Assembly (NCBI GenBank): GCA_046050405.1
Contig: JBJOPY010000026.1
Span: 1 to 11,133, forward strand
Source of the DNA: JADKCL01 sp046050405
GTDB lineage: Bacteria; Bacteroidota; Bacteroidia; J057; JADKCL01
Direction of reading: 5' to 3'
Length of the DNA: 11,133 nucleotides
In this document: one piece after another, positions 1 through 5,964 of the stretch
How positions within the stretch are numbered: the first letter of the stretch is position 1
How the letters are laid out: each line of letters opens with the position of its first letter
The notes under the pieces: model-generated
The model's database searches: none
Told to the model about the DNA's origin: nothing
The model's input: the letters and a program-made list of their open reading frames with translations, nothing else
Made by a program: the position numbers and the translations under genes

Positions 1-656
1 TGCCCGACCATCCTCTCCGCAGCCTTCAGTACCAAATCGACCGCCTGGGGAATCGTCATGAAGAACCGCGTCATTTCAGGGGTGGTGATCGTGATGGGCC
101 CACCCTTGGCGATCTGCTGCTTGAACATCGGGATCACGGAACCCGCAGATCCGAGCACATTTCCGAAGCGAACGCAGCCAACCTGGATCTCGCTGAAACC
201 GACCGGGGCATTCACGATCAGGCGTTCACTCAGTAGCTTCGTTGCGCCCATGGTGTTGATCGGGTTGACGGCTTTGTCGGTACTGATCCCGATCAACTTC
301 TGTACACCGTGCGTGATGGCCGCATCCACTACGTTTTGGGTACCGATCACATTGGTGTGCACCGCTTCATAGGGGTTGTATTCGCAGAGCGGGACATGCT
401 TGAGCGCCGCTGCATGGAAGACGTAGTCCACCCCTTCCATCGCACGTCCCAGCCGGTCGCGGTCGCGAATGTCCCCGAGCAGATTCCGCAACAAGGGAGA
501 AGCAAGATCCTGGCTTAGCCGCCAGTGTCCTGTCTCATCGTTGTCCAGTACCCGCACCCGCTTCGGCTCATGAATGATCAATTGCCGTACGATCTCTGAG
601 CCGATGGAGCCACATCCTCCCGTGACCAGTATGTCCTTCCCTTCAAAAATGTTCAT
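1..656 (-). CDS. UDP-GlcNAc 4,6-dehydratase, retaining type (LegB/PglF/CapD-like), partial
   Basis: The first 218 residues can be read; the 3' end lies beyond the left edge. It is a short-chain dehydrogenase/reductase of the polysaccharide-biosynthesis 4,6-dehydratase family, which converts UDP-GlcNAc to the 4-keto-6-deoxy sugar with bound NAD(P). Visible motifs are the nucleotide-binding loop TGGCGSIG (residues 12-19), HAAALKHVP (81-89) and STDKAVNPINTMGATK (125-140). In the last motif S125, M136 and K140 form the Ser-Met-Lys triad of WbpM/PglF-type enzymes; the C5-inverting PseB type has Tyr in place of this Met. No membrane segments precede the domain, so it is the short soluble form. The start used is the ATG at 656, which puts the Rossmann loop at the usual distance from the N-terminus. 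An in-frame ATG at 674 overlaps the aminotransferase stop as ATGA and is a real alternative; either way the two genes are coupled. With the aminotransferase and acyltransferase upstream it should supply the first step of legionaminic-type sugar synthesis. Family is certain, exact product inferred. Confidence 0.9.
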   Translation of the reverse strand, partial: MNIFEGKDILVTGGCGSIGSEIVRQLIIHEPKRVRVLDNDETGHWRLSQDLASPLLRNLLGDIRDRDRLGRAMEGVDYVFHAAALKHVPLCEYNPYEAVHTNVIGTQNVVDAAITHGVQKLIGISTDKAVNPINTMGATKLLSERLIVNAPVGFSEIQVGCVRFGNVLGSAGSVIPMFKQQIAKGGPITITTPEMTRFFMTIPQAVDLVLKAAERMVG

Positions 657-670
657 CCGTAGCCTATGCA

Positions 671-1786
671 TCATGCCGATAACTGCGACATTGCAGCTTC
701 CAGGTGCTGCGCCACCCATTCCATCTGCGCCTCTGAAATCGATGTAAAAAACGGGAGGATGATGGTTTCCCTGCTCAAGCGTTCTGCTACAGGAAACATC
801 CCCTCATGGTAGCCATAGTCACGCCGATAAAACTCCTGCAAGTGAATGCAGGGCGAGAAATAAGCCTTGCTCTGCACACCATTGGCATTCAGGAGATCCA
901 GCAGGGGATCGCGTAGGTGCTCCTCCACCCGGATGGCGAACACAAACCAGCTATGCGAGGGCTGATCCCAGCCAATCGGCAAACGCACCCCAGGTATGCG
1001 CCGGAGCAGTCCGGTGTAGTGAATCGCCTTCGCCCTGCGCAGAGACATGATCTCGGGCAGCTTCTTCATCTGCTCCACCCCTATGGCAGCCGTGACCTCG
1101 CTGATGCGGTAATTGTAGCCCAAGCGGACATGCGTAAGCCATTGCATGTCGGTGGCACGGCCTTGATTCCGTGCGCTCAGGCAGAATTCATAGATCCCGC
1201 GATCATTGGTCACGATCATCCCGCCTTCGCCAGTGGTGATCTGCTTGTTCGGGTAAAAACCGTAAACCGCCACATCGCCGAATGTTCCTACACACTGTCC
1301 ACGGTAGGTGGCCTGGATGGCTTCGCAGGCATCCTCGATCACATGGAGGCCGTGCTTGCGTGCGATGGCCATGATCGGATCCATTTCTGCGCTTTCTCCG
1401 AAAACGTGAATCGGCAGGATCGCCTTGGTTCGGGGTGTAATCGCGGCCTCGATCCGTCGCGGATCAATGTTGAAAGATTCCTCGTCGGCATCGACGAAGA
1501 CTGGGCTCGCTCCTTCGAACAGAATGCAGTTGCTGCTAGCGACGAAGGAGAATGGCGAGGTGATCACTTCATCCCCGGATCCTAGCCCGAGGGCCTTCAC
1601 TGCGAGATGCAACCCCGATGTACCACTATTGACCGCCAATGCGTATTTGACAGAGATTGCTTTTGCGAATAGTTCCTCAAACTCAGCCGTCCTGGGTCCC
1701 AAGGCAAGGCGATCCGATCTCAGGACTGCGGTCACTGCATCGATTTCCTCCTGTCCCATGTAGGGCTGTGACAGAGGTACAATCAT
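671..1786 (-). CDS. DegT/DnrJ/EryC1/StrS-family PLP aminotransferase for a UDP-4-keto-6-deoxy sugar (LegC/PglE-like)
   Basis: A 371-residue sugar aminotransferase of normal length for the family. It is expected to move an amino group from glutamate to C4 of the 4-keto-6-deoxy-GlcNAc nucleotide made by the neighbouring dehydratase. Family landmarks are NSGTSGLH (53-60, cofactor phosphate contacts), EDACEA (151-156, with D152 facing the pyridine nitrogen), FYPNKQITTGEGG (177-189), where K181 is the Schiff-base lysine, and a C-terminal half with NYRISEVTAAIG (225-236). It begins with ATG overlapping the acyltransferase stop by 4 bp (ATGA), and its own stop either overlaps or sits 14 bp before the dehydratase start, so translation is probably coupled on both sides. 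All catalytic residues I looked for are present. Related enzymes make perosamine, bacillosamine or viosamine derivatives; sequence alone does not fix the substrate. Legionaminic-type UDP-2-acetamido-4-amino-2,4,6-trideoxyglucose is inferred from the neighbours. Confidence 0.93.
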   Translation of the reverse strand: MIVPLSQPYMGQEEIDAVTAVLRSDRLALGPRTAEFEELFAKAISVKYALAVNSGTSGLHLAVKALGLGSGDEVITSPFSFVASSNCILFEGASPVFVDADEESFNIDPRRIEAAITPRTKAILPIHVFGESAEMDPIMAIARKHGLHVIEDACEAIQATYRGQCVGTFGDVAVYGFYPNKQITTGEGGMIVTNDRGIYEFCLSARNQGRATDMQWLTHVRLGYNYRISEVTAAIGVEQMKKLPEIMSLRRAKAIHYTGLLRRIPGVRLPIGWDQPSHSWFVFAIRVEEHLRDPLLDLLNANGVQSKAYFSPCIHLQEFYRRDYGYHEGMFPVAERLSRETIILPFFTSISEAQMEWVAQHLEAAMSQLSA

Positions 1787-2184
1787 GAGCGTTCCCTCGC
1801 GACATGTGCCGGCTGTCCATAGGCAATGACATTCGGAGGAATATCCTTGTTGACCAGACTGAAGGCACCGATGATGCTGTTTTCTCCGATGGTTACGCCG
1901 GGCAGGACCACAGAATGGGTCCCAATGCAGGCCCCCTTCCCGATCGTGACCTTTCCCTGTTTGCCATCGATCGTACTCATGGAGTAGATGGAGCAGTGTG
2001 ACCCGATCTGCACCTCATCGCCGATTTCCACTTCATGCCGTGCGTTGATGTAGGTGAATGCGCCGATATCCGTGCGCCTGCCCAATTTCAGGCCGGCGAC
2101 GCCTTGTACCACCCAGTTCCATTTTGTGGGTTTGCCTTCCTCGATCTGGGGGGGGTGCCAGTCCTGAAAACGATCATCTGCCAT
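1783..2184 (-). CDS. Short left-handed beta-helix (hexapeptide-repeat) acyltransferase, probable sugar N-acetyltransferase (LegH role)
   Basis: A 133-residue protein made mostly of hexapeptide repeats from about residue 34 to 125 (for example LGRRTDIGAF, VEIGDEVQIGSH, VTIGKGACIGTH and VTIGENSIIGAF), which fold as a left-handed beta helix and trimerise in acetyl-CoA-dependent transferases. Histidines at 63 and 90 are possible catalytic bases. It is much shorter than PglD-type LegH enzymes (around 190-200 residues) because it lacks their N-terminal Rossmann-like sugar-binding domain, so it belongs to a different, shorter acyltransferase group. The ATG lies 1 bp after the NeuC-family stop, and its stop overlaps the aminotransferase start (ATGA). 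Position between the aminotransferase and the 2-epimerase suggests it acetylates the new 4-amino group; an O-acetyltransferase acting on the finished sugar is the alternative. Codons 10-13 contain an uninterrupted run of eight C. Confidence 0.85.
   Translation of the reverse strand: MADDRFQDWHPPQIEEGKPTKWNWVVQGVAGLKLGRRTDIGAFTYINARHEVEIGDEVQIGSHCSIYSMSTIDGKQGKVTIGKGACIGTHSVVLPGVTIGENSIIGAFSLVNKDIPPNVIAYGQPAHVARERS
2148..2155 (-). repeat. Run of eight C (coding strand) near the start of the acyltransferase gene
   Basis: The plus strand shows eight consecutive G, read on the coding strand as C8 spanning codons 10-13 (His-Pro-Pro-Gln). Gain or loss of one base by strand slippage would shift the frame before any hexapeptide repeat is made. 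Homopolymers of this length act as on/off switches in surface-sugar genes of some bacteria. One such run can also arise by chance in a window of this size, so the run is certain but a switching role is only a suggestion. Confidence 0.6.
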
Positions 2185-2185
2185 C

Positions 2186-3337
2186 CTAGTAGGTGATCTT
2201 CTTCTGGATCAGGCGCTTGTCCAGATCGACAGTGGAGAGTACGTCCACGATGCGGTGGCCGGCATTTCCGTCACCGTATGGATTGACAATATTCTGGAGC
2301 CCGTCCGAAAACTCATCGGAGATGACATGATCGATGGCTTTTTCGATTTCATGGCGATCGTGCGGCACATCCACGACATTGCCTGCACGCTCACGGCCTT
2401 CCTGACGGATGCCGATGTTCACGACGGGAATCTTGAAGGAGGAGCTCTCGATGATGCCGCTGCTGCTATTTCCGATCATGACTGAGCAATGGTTCATCAA
2501 ACTCAGGAATTCCCGATGTGGAATCGAAGCGAAAACATGATTGCCGGGATCGCCTTTGATTCGTTCCAGCTGGGCGATGATCTGCAGTCCACCTGCATCA
2601 GAATTTGGATAGACGAAGACCTTCTCCACGTCAAATGCATCCAACGCAGCCAATGTCTCGGCAAACTGATCGCCCGCAATTTCTGACTCGGTGGTCACCG
2701 GGTGCTGCAAAACCAGAAACCATGGACGGTCCTCGGGAAGGTTGAACCGGCGTGCCAGTTTCGAGCGGCTAAGGGAGGTGACATTGAGGATGGTGTCGAG
2801 CGCAGGTGCCCCTACAGTATGGATTCTCCAATCCTCCTCGCCCATTTTGCGGATTCTCTCTGCGCTGGCGGGTGTCGCTGCGAAGTGGATGGAGGCCATC
2901 TTCGTGACTGCATGGCGCGTGGATTCATCCGTCCCGCCCCGTGTCACGTCCCCGCCATGGATGTGGGCGATCGGGATGTTCAGATACAGGGCAGCGATGG
3001 AGCCCGCCAGCACCTCGGAGCGATCCCCCAGCAAGAGCAAAATGTCTGGATGGTATTTCGACAGCACTTTTGTCATTCCGCGAATTCCATCCGCCATGGC
3101 ATAGGCCATTCCCTTGCCGCTATCCTCCAGCGGATGCATCGGTACACGTCCGATAATCGGGAATCCTGCACCTTCGATCGCTTTCACGCTCATGCCAAAC
3201 ATGGCTTCGAGGTGCATTCCTGTGACGAGGACTTGAAGTTCGAGGTCTGGGTGTTGCTGGATAGCTTCCATGACGGGACGGAGAAGACCAAATTCAGCTC
3301 TTGTTCCTGTTAGTACGCAGATTTTTCTTTCACTCAT
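2186..3337 (-). CDS. neuC: UDP-N-acetylglucosamine 2-epimerase (hydrolysing), NeuC/LegG family
   Basis: A 383-residue GT-B-fold enzyme of usual length for the hydrolysing epimerases. The family removes UDP while inverting C2, giving ManNAc from UDP-GlcNAc (NeuC) or 2,4-diacetamido-2,4,6-trideoxymannose from the UDP-diacetamido sugar (LegG). Motifs seen are the N-terminal VLTGTRAEFGLLRP (8-21), VTGMH (38-42), LLGDRSE (102-108), HIHGGD (125-130), the DEST.RH stretch (137-142) and the UDP-binding GNSSSGIIE (289-297). The neighbouring dehydratase, aminotransferase and acyltransferase make the LegG activity more likely than plain NeuC, but the two cannot be told apart by eye. The ATG is preceded by 117 bp of non-coding, AT-rich DNA, the largest gap inside the operon, with a candidate promoter. 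The stop TAG is 1 bp before the acyltransferase ATG. Confidence 0.92.
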   Translation of the reverse strand: MSERKICVLTGTRAEFGLLRPVMEAIQQHPDLELQVLVTGMHLEAMFGMSVKAIEGAGFPIIGRVPMHPLEDSGKGMAYAMADGIRGMTKVLSKYHPDILLLLGDRSEVLAGSIAALYLNIPIAHIHGGDVTRGGTDESTRHAVTKMASIHFAATPASAERIRKMGEEDWRIHTVGAPALDTILNVTSLSRSKLARRFNLPEDRPWFLVLQHPVTTESEIAGDQFAETLAALDAFDVEKVFVYPNSDAGGLQIIAQLERIKGDPGNHVFASIPHREFLSLMNHCSVMIGNSSSGIIESSSFKIPVVNIGIRQEGRERAGNVVDVPHDRHEIEKAIDHVISDEFSDGLQNIVNPYGDGNAGHRIVDVLSTVDLDKRLIQKKITY

Positions 3338-3362
3338 TTCTTGGTTCCAAAATTGAACAACT

Positions 3363-3389
3363 CAAAATTAATGAAACCACCCCGGCCAA
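3363..3389 (-). promoter_or_regulatory. Candidate Bacteroidota-type promoter upstream of the NeuC-family gene
   Basis: Read on the minus strand, TAATTTTG (3363-3370) matches the Bacteroidota -7 element TAnnTTTG exactly. A TTG (3387-3389) lies 16 bp upstream as a possible -33 element, slightly closer than the usual spacing. The -7 box is 25 bp from the ATG, leaving a short leader. It sits in the only AT-rich gap of the operon. The motif is short and may be fortuitous, so this is a candidate internal promoter only. Confidence 0.4.
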
Positions 3390-3429
3390 TGAAAGAAAAA
3401 ACAATCGAGAGCTCGCTCCTTTGTTCGTG

Positions 3430-3449
3430 CATGCCCGGAGGAAGGCATG
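3430..3449 (-). repeat. Small inverted repeat just downstream of the NeuB-family stop codon
   Basis: CATGCC and GGCATG arms (6 bp, plus a possible inner G-U pair) flank an 8-base spacer, 5 bp after the synthase stop. In RNA this would be a small hairpin with a pyrimidine-rich loop. No T-run follows, so it is not a standard intrinsic terminator. It could protect or mark an mRNA 3' end between the two genes, or be chance. Confidence 0.25.
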
Positions 3450-3454
3450 GCATC

Positions 3455-4504
3455 CTATTCCAGCATTTCCCATGTGATGATGGTGTCTGCATGGATGTCA
3501 ATTTTTGCCCTTTTTCCCCTCAAATCTTGTAATTTCTGGGGAGGAATGCCTGTTCCAGGTCTTTTTATCTCCAGCATTTCCATGGTCAGGCAAGTCCCGG
3601 CAGCGATATCCACTGCGGCTGCGACACTCTTGCGTGCTGCATCCATGATCCGCAACTCACTCGCGTTGGGCACCTTGTCTCCGCTTCCCATGATTTTCTC
3701 CACGCTGCGGATCATTTCCACCATTTTTTTCAATTCCGATGGCTCAAGCGATGCCTTGTGGTCCGGCCCATCCATATTCCTATCCAAGGTAAAGTGCTTC
3801 TCGATCACACACGCCCCTGCCGCCACAGCCAGGAGGGGAACCAGGATTCCGTCCGTATGGTCGCTGTATCCTATGAGGCAACCCAAGGCGTCTGCCATCG
3901 TCGCCATCGCCCTGAGATTAACCTCTTCCTCTGGGCATGGGTAGTTGGTCGTACAATGCAGTACGACTAGGCCGGGATCCCCCACCTCCCGAATGGCATT
4001 CACAGCGTCCCGGCATTCATCCATGACAGACATCCCTGTAGAGATGAACATCGGCAGACCCTGGGCAGCCATTTTGCGCAGGTAAGGAATGTTCGTCAAC
4101 TCCCCAGAACCCGCCTTGAATGCCCTAACCCCCAGCGATTTAAGAAAATCAATTCCATCTATGTCAAATGGCGTACTCATGAAGACCAGCCCCTTGGACT
4201 CAGCGTAGGCCTTTAATTCCGGGTGTGCCGCATACGGCAGCTCCAGTCCGCGCAGCATCTCCAGCTGGGTGCTTTCATGCCCGATGTTCTGGATCTGGTA
4301 ATCGGCCATTTTTGCGGCCCGGGTGGCCAGTTTCTCCGCGCGAAAAGTTTGAAATTTCACAGCATCGACCCCGGAATCGGCTGCCGCATCGATCAGCCTC
4401 ATTGCGATGGCTGTGTCACCGTTATGGTTGACTCCTGCCTCGGCGATGATGAATGTCTGCTGTCCGGCGCCGATTTTCCGATCAGCAATGCAAATCAAAC
4501 TCAT
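3455..4504 (-). CDS. neuB: Nonulosonic acid synthase, NeuB/LegI family (NeuB domain + SAF domain)
   Basis: A 349-residue PEP-dependent synthase that condenses a 6-carbon mannosamine-type sugar with phosphoenolpyruvate to a 9-carbon sialic-acid-like sugar. The TIM-barrel NeuB domain (about 18-272) opens with IIAEAGVNHNGD (19-30) and contains KFQTFRAEKLA (50-60), HCTTNYPCP (183-191), YSDHTDGI (213-220) and EKHFTLDRNMDGPDH (235-249). H216 and H237 fall where the metal-binding histidines of Neisseria NeuB lie. The C-terminal SAF (antifreeze-like) domain (about 290-349) holds KRPGTGI (314-320), whose R315 corresponds to the arginine that reaches into the partner's active site in the dimer. The AEAGVNHNG opening and the YPCP/YSDHT.GI wording remind me of LegI-type proteins more than classical NeuB, but this is from memory and not an alignment. 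It starts with ATG inside the cytidylyltransferase gene (23-bp overlap), implying coupled translation. Confidence 0.94.
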   Translation of the reverse strand: MSLICIADRKIGAGQQTFIIAEAGVNHNGDTAIAMRLIDAAADSGVDAVKFQTFRAEKLATRAAKMADYQIQNIGHESTQLEMLRGLELPYAAHPELKAYAESKGLVFMSTPFDIDGIDFLKSLGVRAFKAGSGELTNIPYLRKMAAQGLPMFISTGMSVMDECRDAVNAIREVGDPGLVVLHCTTNYPCPEEEVNLRAMATMADALGCLIGYSDHTDGILVPLLAVAAGACVIEKHFTLDRNMDGPDHKASLEPSELKKMVEMIRSVEKIMGSGDKVPNASELRIMDAARKSVAAAVDIAAGTCLTMEMLEIKRPGTGIPPQKLQDLRGKRAKIDIHADTIITWEMLE

Positions 4505-5180
4505 TGGCGATGGCGTTGGCGATTCTGAAGTCGGTGAGGTCGTCGATGTCCAGGTCCCACGGTTTTTCCAGGATCAACCCCAGTGTCCTCGGCCCCCAGG
4601 CATAGCGGTCGGCAGCGAGAACAGTCTCTGGCTTGAAGATGTAGAGCGATCCATTGATCTGGTAAAAGGGGGGCTGATCCTGCGTCCGGGTGCGTGCAAA
4701 TAGGTTGGTATCGGCGAAGTTCAAATATCCGTCCTCGATCGTCATCGACCATTCAGGCCCCATCTTGACCTTGCTCACTGCTACCAGGGCATCTGCCCCA
4801 TGGTGGATGGTTCGTCGGATGCCCTCGTCCACATCTTCCACACGCCGGAACGGGTTGGTGGGCTGAAGCACCACGAGCAGATCTGCCTTCTGGCGCATGC
4901 GCTGGAGGGCATCCTGAAAGACGGGAAGGCTGGGCGTATGGTCCAAGGCCAGACTGGCGGGACGATCCATGACCTCCGCGCCTGCTGATTCTGAAATTTG
5001 CAGAATCTCGGGATCATCGGTGCTTACGATCACTTGATCGATCAGGGAAGACCGTTGTGCAATCGAGATTGACCATTGAATGAGTGGCGTCCCACGAAGG
5101 GGCAACACGTTTTTCCTGGGGAGCCTTTTGCTTCCGCCCCTGGCAGGGATCAGCGCTACGATCCTTTGTTCCTTGTACAT
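4482..5180 (-). CDS. neuA: CMP-nonulosonic acid cytidylyltransferase (acylneuraminate cytidylyltransferase, NeuA/LegF family)
   Basis: A 232-residue nucleotidyltransferase of the single-domain NeuA size. It activates the 9-carbon sugar with CTP to give the CMP-sugar donor. Visible are the CTP-binding N-terminus ALIPARGGSKRLPRKN (9-24), STDDPEI (53-59), LQPTNPFR (105-112), INGSLYIF (175-182) and the acidic metal-binding end WDLDIDDLTDF (208-218). I chose the ATG at 5180: it gives the short N-terminus typical of the family, while a TTG two codons upstream would only add two residues. It lies 25 bp after the phosphatase gene and overlaps the synthase gene by 23 bp. It is the first gene of the sugar cassette in transcription order although it performs the last reaction. 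It lacks the C-terminal esterase-type domain of longer NeuA proteins. Confidence 0.93.
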   Translation of the reverse strand: MYKEQRIVALIPARGGSKRLPRKNVLPLRGTPLIQWSISIAQRSSLIDQVIVSTDDPEILQISESAGAEVMDRPASLALDHTPSLPVFQDALQRMRQKADLLVVLQPTNPFRRVEDVDEGIRRTIHHGADALVAVSKVKMGPEWSMTIEDGYLNFADTNLFARTRTQDQPPFYQINGSLYIFKPETVLAADRYAWGPRTLGLILEKPWDLDIDDLTDFRIANAIANEFDLHC

Positions 5181-5205
5181 AAGCAATCCATCATGTTGCG
5201 GGAAT

Positions 5206-5964
5206 CTATAAGGAGGAATTCAGCAACTTTCCACTCTCGACCAACTGCCGTAATTCCCTGCTGTGCTGCATGGTCTTCTGGATTGTATCCAGTTGGGTCG
5301 GGCGATGGAGGTCGGTGCCGATGAAATCGATGAGTTCCTCACGTGCTAGTTCGCAGGCGAAGGAGGTCGCCATTTTGCTGTATCGGCCCCCAAATGAAGT
5401 GAGATTGACCTGGATCTTCATTCCCCTGTTCTTCATGGAACGCACTTCCCCGATGGCATCGCGCACCCACAAGTATTGGTATCGCTCGGGATGTGCCAGA
5501 ACTGGAATATAGCCCATCACACAGAGCTTGAAGATCACATCATTCATTCCCATCGGTTTATCCAGATAGCTTGTCTCGACCAGAAGGTATCGCTTGTCTC
5601 CCCCGAAAGTGAGCAATTCTCGCTCCTCCATGGTCTGGGCAAACACATCGTCCAGGTAATATTCGGCCGCTGCGTCGATTTCCACGCGGATCCCTCCCTC
5701 CTGTACCGCCCTACGCAATAGGGCAAGCCCTTCACGAATGCGATCGGGAGAGTTCTTGTAAGCATCCGACATGACATGCGGGGTGGTGACAATCTTGCGA
5801 TAACCCAGCCCTTGCAATGTGCGAATCATTACCAGGCTCGCCTCGATGCTCACCGAGCCATCGTCAATGCCCGGGATCAAATGTGAATGCACATCGGCTC
5901 CTAGCCTCACGAAGGGTGCATGGTCGGGGCCTTGTCCGCCGAAAAGACGCTGGAGCAGATTCAT
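5206..5964 (-). CDS. CpsB/CapC-type PHP-domain protein-tyrosine phosphatase
   Basis: A 252-residue PHP-fold metallophosphatase of normal length. In capsule systems this family removes phosphate from the tyrosine-rich tail of the cognate BY-kinase, here the gene directly upstream. Metal-ligand motifs are all present: ADVHSHLIPGIDDG (23-36), TTPH (60-63), AAEYY (99-103), LAHPERY (156-162) and GTDLH (216-220). The ATG at 5964 overlaps the kinase stop as ATGA, with a purine-rich AAGAAG stretch just upstream, and gives the typical N-terminus. A GTG at 6000 would add 12 residues and is less likely. There is no signal peptide, so it acts in the cytoplasm. Gram-negative systems such as E. coli Wza-Wzb-Wzc use a low-molecular-weight phosphatase; the PHP type here is the form best known from Gram-positives. 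Confidence 0.92.
   Translation of the reverse strand: MNLLQRLFGGQGPDHAPFVRLGADVHSHLIPGIDDGSVSIEASLVMIRTLQGLGYRKIVTTPHVMSDAYKNSPDRIREGLALLRRAVQEGGIRVEIDAAAEYYLDDVFAQTMEERELLTFGGDKRYLLVETSYLDKPMGMNDVIFKLCVMGYIPVLAHPERYQYLWVRDAIGEVRSMKNRGMKIQVNLTSFGGRYSKMATSFACELAREELIDFIGTDLHRPTQLDTIQKTMQHSRELRQLVESGKLLNSSL

Noticed and set aside
917..1585. Plus-strand open frame of 222 codons inside the aminotransferase gene
   Set aside because: It lies wholly antisense to a gene with clear PLP-enzyme motifs and its product shows no recognisable family pattern; a shadow frame.
2702..3313. Plus-strand open frame of 203 codons opposite the NeuC-family gene
   Set aside because: Antisense to a well-conserved enzyme with all motifs intact; no domain recognised.
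4667..4672. Run of six G in the cytidylyltransferase region as another slippage site
   Set aside because: Six bases are expected many times in DNA of this composition, and it codes for two ordinary prolines.
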